Shown here in pieces: positions 1 to 5,036 of a stretch of 9,259 bases of DNA (positions within the stretch are counted from its first letter, which is position 1; each line of letters starts with the position of its first letter). Source of the stretch: an uncultured Collinsella sp. (lineage in GTDB: Bacteria; Actinomycetota; Coriobacteriia; Coriobacteriales; Coriobacteriaceae); contig UQSK01000059.1 in NCBI GenBank assembly GCA_900543605.1, positions 1-9,259 on the forward strand, read 5' to 3'. Both the position numbers and the translations under genes were made by a program. The notes below the pieces were generated by a model that ran no database searches, was not told the origin of the DNA, and was given only the letters and a program-made list of their open reading frames with translations.

Positions 1-116
1 AACGATATGGCACCGTGGGGACACATGTATGTCAATCCTGGTCTAACAGAGCCTTAAAAAATCCCCGTCCTAGAATAATCATTCGCAGCTACCCGGCTTT
101 CTTTTTGCCTCAGGGA
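1..116. other. Gene-free tail downstream of dinB
   Basis: No credible reading frame is present. On the minus strand, downstream of the dinB stop, there is a run of six T (plus-strand A run at 56-61), but no convincing stem precedes it; the only nearby dyad is a 4-bp GAAT/ATTC pairing around 74-85. A dinB terminator may lie here but cannot be demonstrated by eye. A near-palindrome GACACATGTATGTC sits at 20-33, and a perfect minus-strand TTGACA at 30-35 is listed separately. Confidence 0.5.
7..35 (-). promoter_or_regulatory. Possible leftward promoter (-35 only is good)
   Basis: The minus strand carries a perfect -35 hexamer TTGACA (plus positions 30-35). The best -10 at the usual 17-nt spacing is TGCCAT (plus 7-12), which matches the consensus at only three of six positions. 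If real, it would drive a minus-strand gene lying beyond the left edge of the window. The good half is seen in the sequence; its function is inferred. Confidence 0.25.
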
Positions 117-1370
117 CTAATCGTCGAAGCGGGATTGGCGGCCGAAGGATAGGGCGGTGTCGCCGAACTTGTCTCGGACGGCGTCGATGGCGACGGAGAG
201 GTTGCGTCGGTCGCTGGATTGGGCTCCGCGGTCATCGATCTCGCAGAACAGGTCGGTCTGGATGCCGCCTTGGTGGTCGAAGTCGCTCATGCCGATGCCC
301 GCTAAGCGAACATGCATGCCTTCCTGCCAGATGTTGTCGAGCAGTTCGAGTGCAACCGCCACGAAGATGTTCTCATCGTCGGTCGGATGAGGCAGCCGGC
401 GCTGTGCCGTACGCCCGCTGCCATACGAATACTTAAGCTTGAGCGTTACCGTGGCACCCGTCAGCCCCTGACGGCGCAGACGGCGTCCCACTGACTCGCC
501 CAGCAGTGCAATCGCCGCCTCAATATCCCCACGCTCAGTCAAATCTTTCGCAAAGGTGCGTTCATTGCTGACCGACTTGACCTCGCGCTCCTCATCGAGA
601 CTCGTGACTTCGGAGATTTCGAGTCCCAGCGCACGCTGGCGCATGCGTTCGCCGTTGACGCCAAAAATAGAGGCCAAGGTGGATTCCGGTGCACGTGACA
701 GCTCGCCGAGGGTGTAGATGCGCATGCGGCGCAGTCGTTCCTCGGCCGAGCGCCCGATGCCACTCATGGCAGATACCGGCAGCGCGGCCAAAAAGCGCTG
801 CTCGGTTCCGGGGCGCACGATGGTCAGCCCAAACGGCTTATCCCGCTCGCTTGCGATTTTTGCGACCGTCTTGTTGCAGCCCACGCCAATGGAGCAGGTC
901 ACTCCCAGCCCTGCCACGCGGTCGCTTATTCGCCGCGCAACCAGCAGCGGGTCTTCGGGCGCAAAGCGACCCGGTGTGATATCGATAAAGGCTTCGTCGA
1001 TGGATACGCGCTCGACGCGCGGAGTCTCGTCGGCGAGAATCGCCATGACCTGCGCGCTCACCTCGCGGTAGCGATCAAAGTGCCCGTGCGTCCAAATGGC
1101 TTGCGGGCACAAGCGCCGCGCCTCGGCCGAGGCCATGGCAGAGTGCACGCCAAAGCGACGTGCCTCATACGAACACGTGGACACGACGCCACGCGAATCG
1201 GCGTCTCCGCCCACGATGAGCGGCTTTCCGCGCCATTCGGGATGATCGAGCATCTCCACGCTCGCAAAAAACGCATCAAGGTCCATGAGTCCCACCGCCG
1301 GACCCGTCCAGGGAGGCGGCGTGACGCCCATGGCATCCTCATAACCGTATGTATGTTCGCGTCTTTCCAT
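117..1370 (-). CDS. dinB: DNA polymerase IV (Y-family translesion polymerase)
   Basis: An error-prone DNA polymerase that inserts nucleotides opposite damaged or blocked template positions and is tethered to the replisome by the sliding clamp. The 417-aa product shows the full Y-family layout. The first catalytic motif MDLDAFFASVE has D30 as metal ligand and F35 as steric gate. SIDEAF supplies catalytic D125 and E126. SIGVGCNKTVAKIAS (160-174) is followed by a helix-hairpin-helix GIGRSAEERLRRM (204-216) and a little-finger domain from about 265. QTDLF (371-375) matches the clamp-binding consensus QLxLF and is followed by a FGDTALSFG tail. The ATG at 1370 has no Shine-Dalgarno sequence but lies 6 nt after a TATACT hexamer, suggesting a leaderless transcript. 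An alternative ATG at 1331 (residue 14) has GAGG 5 nt upstream and would give a more usual N-terminus. It is transcribed divergently from rpsP. No LexA box is visible. Confidence 0.96.
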   Translation of the reverse strand: MERREHTYGYEDAMGVTPPPWTGPAVGLMDLDAFFASVEMLDHPEWRGKPLIVGGDADSRGVVSTCSYEARRFGVHSAMASAEARRLCPQAIWTHGHFDRYREVSAQVMAILADETPRVERVSIDEAFIDITPGRFAPEDPLLVARRISDRVAGLGVTCSIGVGCNKTVAKIASERDKPFGLTIVRPGTEQRFLAALPVSAMSGIGRSAEERLRRMRIYTLGELSRAPESTLASIFGVNGERMRQRALGLEISEVTSLDEEREVKSVSNERTFAKDLTERGDIEAAIALLGESVGRRLRRQGLTGATVTLKLKYSYGSGRTAQRRLPHPTDDENIFVAVALELLDNIWQEGMHVRLAGIGMSDFDHQGGIQTDLFCEIDDRGAQSSDRRNLSVAIDAVRDKFGDTALSFGRQSRFDD

Positions 1371-1376
1371 GTCATG

Positions 1377-1382
1377 AGTATA
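1377..1382 (-). promoter_or_regulatory. Candidate -10 of dinB, leaderless type
   Basis: TATACT on the minus strand, followed by exactly 6 nt and then the ATG of dinB, so the A of the ATG falls at the expected transcription start. This TANNNT-N6/7-ATG arrangement is the known signature of leaderless genes in actinobacteria. No good -35 is present at 16-18 nt (CGCACC at 17 nt). Confidence 0.45.
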
Positions 1383-1414
1383 CCGCGCAGCTCATGTGGG
1401 GTGCGTGTATGTGC

Positions 1415-1442
1415 TTGCAAATCCCGAATTCTTGTCTAAGAT
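1415..1442 (+). promoter_or_regulatory. Secondary candidate promoter of the rpsP operon
   Basis: TTGCAA (1415-1420), 16-nt spacer, TAAGAT (1437-1442); each hexamer matches the sigma-70 consensus at four of six positions. It would give a leader of roughly 120 nt. It is weaker than the promoter at 1487-1515. Confidence 0.3.
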
Positions 1443-1486
1443 ATGGATTTGCCCTCGACTACACCGAAGAAGTTGGTCTCACGGAC

Positions 1487-1515
1487 TTCACCTGCCCGCG
1501 TCGATGGCGTATTAT
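1487..1515 (+). promoter_or_regulatory. Likely main promoter of the rpsP operon
   Basis: TTCACC (1487-1492) and TATTAT (1510-1515) with the optimal 17-nt spacer. The predicted transcription start is near 1521, giving a leader of about 50 nt that includes the 1538-1552 hairpin and the Shine-Dalgarno sequence of rpsP. Confidence 0.55.
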
Positions 1516-1537
1516 GTTCAACTGTTTGTTTGTAGTT

Positions 1538-1552
1538 GCAGCCTAAAGCTGC
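1538..1552 (+). other. Small hairpin in the rpsP leader
   Basis: GCAGC (1538-1542) and GCTGC (1548-1552) pair perfectly around a CTAAA loop, ending 6 nt before the GGAGGAG Shine-Dalgarno sequence. It may help keep the ribosome site open or stabilise the mRNA 5' end. It has no U-run and is not a terminator. Confidence 0.4.
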
Positions 1553-1571
1553 TTGGTTGGAGGAGTTTCCT

Positions 1572-1913
1572 TTGGCAGTCAAGATTCGCCTTGCTCGTCA
1601 CGGCGCTAAGAAGCGTCCGTACTACCGTGTCGTCGTCGCCGATTCCCGCGCCCCGCGTGACGGTCGTATCATCGAGGAGGTTGGCCGCTACAACCCGATG
1701 ACCGCCCCCAAGACCATCAACCTCGACCTCGAGAAGATTGCCGACTGGCAGTCCAAGGGCGCTCAGCTCACCGACGCCGTCGCCGCTCTGGTCAAGGCCG
1801 CCAACGAGGGCGAGAAGACCGAGACCGTCGTCAAGAAGTCCAAGAAGCAGCTCGCCAAAGAGGCCGAGGCCGCTAAGGCTGCCGCTGAGGCCGCTGAGGG
1901 CGCCGAGGAGTAA
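1572..1913 (+). CDS. rpsP: 30S ribosomal protein S16
   Basis: A structural component of the small subunit that binds 16S rRNA and promotes 30S assembly. The 113-aa protein opens with the family signature AVKIRLARHGAKKRPYYR and continues with the conserved VVADSRAPRDGRIIEEVGRY segment. The family core ends near residue 78; residues 81-113 are an extra Lys/Ala/Glu-rich, probably disordered tail. The start is a TTG at 1572, chosen because it places MAVKIR at the N-terminus and follows GGAGGAG (1559-1565) by 6 nt. An upstream in-frame TTG at 1536 would add non-conserved residues and overlap the leader hairpin. It is first gene of the operon; khpA begins 3 nt after its stop. The Shine-Dalgarno of khpA (GAGGAG, 1905-1910) lies inside its last codons, which implies translational coupling. 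Confidence 0.97.
   Translation: MAVKIRLARHGAKKRPYYRVVVADSRAPRDGRIIEEVGRYNPMTAPKTINLDLEKIADWQSKGAQLTDAVAALVKAANEGEKTETVVKKSKKQLAKEAEAAKAAAEAAEGAEE
1882..1899 (+). repeat. Two-copy 9-bp tandem repeat in the rpsP tail
   Basis: CCGCTGAGG occurs twice head to tail (1882-1890 and 1891-1899) in the Ala/Glu-rich C-terminal part of rpsP. The unit length is a multiple of three, so slippage would add or remove three residues without a frameshift. Confidence 0.7.
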
Positions 1914-1916
1914 ATC

Positions 1917-2201
1917 GTGCCTGAGGTTGACGCTGCACAGCTCGAGGGTGAGGCAATGCTCTCAGATCGCATCGCCGATCTCGTCGAATATCTCGTTGTT
2001 CAGATCGTCGACGACCCGGATTCCGTGAGCCTTGAGGTCATCGATGGTGACGACGCCTCCACGATTGAGGTTTCGGTTGCCGAGGATGACGTCGCTAAGG
2101 TCATCGGCCGTCGTGGCCGTACCATCAAGGCCATTCGCACGCTCGCCCGTGCACTGGCCGCTCGCCTCGACACTGCAGTCGAGGTAGAGGTTCTGGGCTA
2201 G
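1917..2201 (+). CDS. khpA: KH-domain RNA-binding protein KhpA (YlqC family)
   Basis: A small RNA-binding protein; in Gram-positive bacteria the family partners KhpB and affects cell division, cell size and RNA metabolism. The 94-aa product is essentially a single KH domain, with the nucleic-acid-gripping GXXG loop seen as GRRG at residues 64-67 inside KVIGRRGRTIKAIRTL. The start used is GTG at 1917, with GAGGAG (1905-1910) 6 nt upstream. An in-frame ATG at 1956 would give an 81-aa protein closer to the usual family length and has GAGGG about 7 nt upstream, so the N-terminus is uncertain. Its place between rpsP and rimM is the conserved location for this family in Gram-positive bacteria. Confidence 0.92.
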   Translation: MPEVDAAQLEGEAMLSDRIADLVEYLVVQIVDDPDSVSLEVIDGDDASTIEVSVAEDDVAKVIGRRGRTIKAIRTLARALAARLDTAVEVEVLG

Positions 2202-2205
2202 GACC

Positions 2206-2727
2206 TTGAGGTCCCAGTACAAAAACATCGCCCGTGTGGTCAAGCCGCACGGAAGGAAGGGGGAGGTCCTCGCGCAGCCGCTGCGGGGGCTTCCTTCTGT
2301 ATTGACGCCGGGTATGCGCGTCGCCTTGACGCCGCCGGCGCTCAAGCGTGACCGTTTTTGCACGGTCACATCCGTCACCGATACGGGCGATGGCGATCTG
2401 GTCTCGTTTGAGGGCATTGATGACTTGACGGCCGCCGAGGGCATCACCGGATGCTACGTGCTGGCAAATCGTGACGACTTTGAGCTCGATTCGCTCGATG
2501 CCGCCTATACCGATCTGATGGGTCGCGAGGTGGTCGACGAGCGTTTCGGTTCGCTCGGCACGATTGTCGAGATCATGTCGACGCCCGCCAACGATGTTTG
2601 GGTTGTCGAGGGCGATCGGTACGGCGAGGTGCTGATTCCCGTGATCGAGCAGGTTGTGCTCGATCTTCCCGATCAGGGGACAATTTCCGTCCACGTTATG
2701 GACGGGTTGATTGATATGGACAAGTAG
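2206..2727 (+). CDS. rimM: 16S rRNA processing / ribosome maturation factor RimM
   Basis: Assists late 30S maturation around the 16S 3' (head) domain, through contact with S19. The 173-aa protein has an N-terminal RimM barrel beginning KNIARVVKPHGRKGEV (residues 6-21, the typical 'G.I...HG.+GEV' signature) and a C-terminal PRC-barrel (about 101-170) with the expected ND.WVVEG, a conserved LIP (GEVLIPVIEQVV) and a terminal MDGLID. The start is a TTG at 2206, 4 nt after the khpA stop. No ATG or GTG upstream in frame would work, and the next in-frame GTG (2236) would cut into the signature. The nearest purine-rich sites are AGGA, only 2 nt upstream, and GAGG at 2187-2190, so initiation is probably coupled to khpA translation. 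Confidence 0.95.
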   Translation: MRSQYKNIARVVKPHGRKGEVLAQPLRGLPSVLTPGMRVALTPPALKRDRFCTVTSVTDTGDGDLVSFEGIDDLTAAEGITGCYVLANRDDFELDSLDAAYTDLMGREVVDERFGSLGTIVEIMSTPANDVWVVEGDRYGEVLIPVIEQVVLDLPDQGTISVHVMDGLIDMDK

Positions 2728-2737
2728 GGAGGACAAC

Positions 2738-3496
2738 ATGCTGATTGAGACCCTTTCGGTCTTTCCCGAGATGTTTGAGCCCGTCATGTCCACATCGATC
2801 TTGGGCCGCGCCCGCAAGGCCGGCCTTTTTGATTTTAAGGCCTATAACCTGCGCGACTGGACGCACGACCGCCATCGTACCGTCGATGACGAGCCGTACG
2901 GCGGCGGGCAGGGCATGCTTATGAAGGTCGAGCCCATCGCCGAGGCCATCGAGGTTATTAGTTCCGAGGGTCCCAAGCCCACCGTGGTGTTCTTTACGCC
3001 CTGCGGCGAACCCTTTACGCAGCATGTGGCCGAGCGCCTGCTCAAAAGCGAGCGCCTGCTGTTTGTTTGCAGCCGCTACGAGGGCGTCGACGAGCGCGCT
3101 TATGCGTATGCCGACGAGCGCCTGTCGATCGGCGACTACGTGCTTACGGGTGGCGAGCTTCCCGCTATGGTCGTTGCCGATGCCGTCGTACGTTTGATTC
3201 CCGGCGCCCTTGGTGACGAGATGAGCAATGTCGATGAGTCGTTCTCGACTGCCGAGGACGGTGGCCTGCTCGAGTACGCGCAGTACACCCGTCCCGCCGA
3301 GTTCAACGGCGAGGGTGTGCCGCCGGTGCTCGTGAGCGGTGACCATGCCAAGGTTGACGCCTGGCGCCGTAAGAATGCCATCGAGCGCACCTGCCGCTGG
3401 CGTCCCGACCTGATCGAGACGGCGCGGCTTACGCCCGAGGAGCGCGCATACGCGCAGGACATCCTGGACGCATCGTATTCGCAGAGCAAGGAGTGA
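2738..3496 (+). CDS. trmD: tRNA (guanine-N1-)-methyltransferase
   Basis: Uses S-adenosylmethionine to methylate N1 of G37, next to the anticodon, which prevents +1 frameshifting at proline and some other codons. The 252-aa protein has the SPOUT trefoil-knot fold markers: VDDEPYGGGQGMLMKVEPI (49-67), CSRYEGVDER (111-120) and the knot IGDYVLTGGELPAM (131-144) followed by RLIPGALG. The C-terminal domain has YTRPAEF and PPVLVSGDH. The catalytic acidic region reads SNVDESF (163-169), where relatives such as Haemophilus and Staphylococcus have ...EDSF, and about four extra residues (AEDG) follow before GLLEY. The ATG at 2738 follows GGGAGG (2727-2732) by 5 nt; the gene starts 10 nt after rimM. Its stop overlaps a possible GTG start of lepB. 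Confidence 0.97.
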   Translation: MLIETLSVFPEMFEPVMSTSILGRARKAGLFDFKAYNLRDWTHDRHRTVDDEPYGGGQGMLMKVEPIAEAIEVISSEGPKPTVVFFTPCGEPFTQHVAERLLKSERLLFVCSRYEGVDERAYAYADERLSIGDYVLTGGELPAMVVADAVVRLIPGALGDEMSNVDESFSTAEDGGLLEYAQYTRPAEFNGEGVPPVLVSGDHAKVDAWRRKNAIERTCRWRPDLIETARLTPEERAYAQDILDASYSQSKE

Positions 3497-3498
3497 GA

Positions 3499-4062
3499 AT
3501 GGTTCCATCGCAGCATTCCGTGCTAAAGGGTGCGTTTGAGTGGATCGTGGTCGTCGCGATCGCACTGGTCGCCACCTTCCTGATTCGCTCGTTTGTGGTC
3601 GAACCCTTTGTGGTGCCCACCGGCTCCATGGAGTCCACGATCGAGATCGGCGACCAGATCCTGGCGCAAAAGGTGAGCCTTAAGCTCGGCCAGCCTGTCA
3701 GCCAAGGCGATATCGTGGTGTTCCACAACCCCGATGTCACCTCCGAGCACGATGTTCTCGTCAAGCGTGTTATTGCCACGGCCGGCCAGACGGTCGACCT
3801 TCGGGACGGCAAGGTGGTCGTTGACGGCCAGGCGCTCGACGAGGACTACACGACCGGCATGAGCTGGCCGCTTTCGGTCCAGGCTCCCGGCGCTCAGGTA
3901 AGCTATCCCTACACCGTTCCCGACGGGTGCGTGTGGGTGATGGGCGACAACCGCGAAAACTCTGCCGACTCACGTTACTTTGGTCCCGTCGATCGCTCTG
4001 ATTTGATCGCCGTGGCGCTTGTGCGCTACTGGCCGCTCAACCGCATCGGCGCTATCGACTAA
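3499..4062 (+). CDS. lepB: Signal peptidase I
   Basis: A membrane-bound serine/lysine protease that removes signal peptides from secreted proteins on the outer face of the cytoplasmic membrane. The 187-aa protein has one N-terminal membrane segment (about 14-30), with the catalytic domain outside. The nucleophile is S43 in PTGSMEST, the general base is K89 in DVLVKRVIA, and the conserved GDNRENSADSRYFGPV lies at 139-154. The length fits the short single-span Gram-positive type. ATG at 3499 was chosen because AAGGAG (3488-3493) lies 5 nt upstream; a GTG at 3493 overlapping the trmD stop is possible and would add two residues. In many actinobacteria rplS lies between trmD and lepB, but here it is absent. 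Confidence 0.96.
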   Translation: MVPSQHSVLKGAFEWIVVVAIALVATFLIRSFVVEPFVVPTGSMESTIEIGDQILAQKVSLKLGQPVSQGDIVVFHNPDVTSEHDVLVKRVIATAGQTVDLRDGKVVVDGQALDEDYTTGMSWPLSVQAPGAQVSYPYTVPDGCVWVMGDNRENSADSRYFGPVDRSDLIAVALVRYWPLNRIGAID

Positions 4063-4121
4063 AAACCGCTATAGTACAGTACCTAACCGTGTAATCGTTT
4101 CGACGAGGGGATATTAGAGGC
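4063..4121 (+). promoter_or_regulatory. lepB-glyQ gap with glyQ translation signals
   Basis: A 59-nt gap. TATAGT at 4070-4075 resembles a -10 but lacks a recognisable -35. A 4-bp stem with a TTCG loop (TCGT-TTCG-ACGA, 4095-4106) abuts GAGGGG (4105-4110), the likely Shine-Dalgarno, 11 nt from the glyQ ATG; AGAGG at 4116-4120 is too close to act alone. There is no terminator, and the gap is too short for a T-box leader, so glyQS may be co-transcribed with lepB. Confidence 0.45.
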
Positions 4122-5033
4122 ATGAACGCTTCATCGCTTTCCTTCCAAGACATCATCCTGCGCCTCCAGCAGTACTGGGGCGAGCAGGGCTGCGTCATTA
4201 TGCAACCCTATGACTCCGAGGTCGGTGCCGGTACCTTCCACACCGCGACCACGCTGCGCTCGCTCGGTCCCGCCGAGTGGCGCACCTGCTACGCTCAGCC
4301 TTGCCGCCGTCCCGCCGACGGCCGCTACGGCGAGAACCCCAACCGCATGCAGCACTACTATCAGTTCCAGGTGCTCATCAAGCCGTCGCCGGTCAACGCT
4401 CAGGAGCTCTACCTGGGTTCGCTGGCTGCCATTGGCCTGGACCCCAACGACCATGACGTCCGTTTTGTCGAGGATGACTGGGAGAGCCCGACCCTGGGCG
4501 CCTGGGGCCTTGGCTGGGAGGTCTGGCTCAACGGCATGGAGGTCACGCAGTTTACGTACTTCCAGCAGGTGGGCGGCATCGAGGTCGATCCCGTGCCCGT
4601 CGAGATCACCTATGGTCTGGAGCGCATCGCCATGTACGCCCAGGGCGTCAACTCCGTCTACGACCTGGTGTGGAGCTATCTGCCCGACGGCACGCCCATG
4701 ACCTATGGCGACGTGTTCCTGGAGAACGAGCGCGAGTTTAGCGCCTACAACTTTGAGGTCGCTAACGTCGAGATGATGCGTCAGAAGTTTGACGACTACG
4801 AGGCCGAGTGCCACTCCTGCCTTGAGCGCAAGCTGCCGCTGCCCGCTTACGACTGCGTCATGAAGTGCAGTCATGCCTTCAACCTGCTCGATGCCCGCGG
4901 CGCGCTGTCCGCGGTCGAGCGTGCCAACTACATCCTGCGCGTCCGCGCCGTCGCCAAGGCGTGCTGTGAGGCCTATATGGCCGAGGTCGCCGGAGTCAAC
5001 GAGAATGCCGACCAGGAAGGCGAGGTGGCGTAA
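4122..5033 (+). CDS. glyQ: Glycyl-tRNA synthetase alpha subunit
   Basis: The catalytic class II subunit of the alpha2-beta2 GlyRS, which activates glycine with ATP and transfers it to tRNA-Gly. The 303-aa product begins with the family sequence FQDIILRLQQYWGEQGCVIMQPYD. Motif 2 is RRPADGRYGENPNR (62-75) followed by QHYYQFQVLIKPSP, and motif 3 is GLERIAMY (165-172). Residue 61 is Cys and residue 65 Ala where the common family form has Ser and Thr (QPSRRPTDG). The ATG at 4122 puts the conserved start in place. glyS follows after 3 nt, as expected for subunits made in equal amounts. Many better-known actinobacteria use the unrelated single-chain GlyRS, so this two-subunit form is informative about lineage. 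Confidence 0.98.
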   Translation: MNASSLSFQDIILRLQQYWGEQGCVIMQPYDSEVGAGTFHTATTLRSLGPAEWRTCYAQPCRRPADGRYGENPNRMQHYYQFQVLIKPSPVNAQELYLGSLAAIGLDPNDHDVRFVEDDWESPTLGAWGLGWEVWLNGMEVTQFTYFQQVGGIEVDPVPVEITYGLERIAMYAQGVNSVYDLVWSYLPDGTPMTYGDVFLENEREFSAYNFEVANVEMMRQKFDDYEAECHSCLERKLPLPAYDCVMKCSHAFNLLDARGALSAVERANYILRVRAVAKACCEAYMAEVAGVNENADQEGEVA

Positions 5034-5036
5034 GCC

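Larger units (their letters stand above)
1371..1571. promoter_or_regulatory. Divergent dinB / rpsP intergenic region
   Basis: About 200 nt separating two oppositely oriented genes. It contains the putative dinB -10 (minus, 1377-1382), two candidate rightward promoters for the rpsP operon (1415-1442 and 1487-1515), a 5-bp hairpin GCAGC-ctaaa-GCTGC (1538-1552), and the rpsP Shine-Dalgarno sequence GGAGGAG (1559-1565). No small gene is supported. Confidence 0.6.

Noticed and set aside
20..33. GACACATGTATGTC near-palindrome as an operator or att site
   Set aside because: A single 14-bp imperfect palindrome in a short tail, with no second copy, integrase or promoter context to support it.
1340..1365. 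LexA/SOS box near the dinB start
   Set aside because: CGAAC occurs at the right place, but the second half (GTTC with 4-nt spacing) is absent; the sequence reads CGAACATACATACGG. No consensus operator is seen.
4063..4121. T-box riboswitch upstream of glyQ
   Set aside because: The gap is too short and has neither a specifier stem nor an antiterminator-like TGG bulge.
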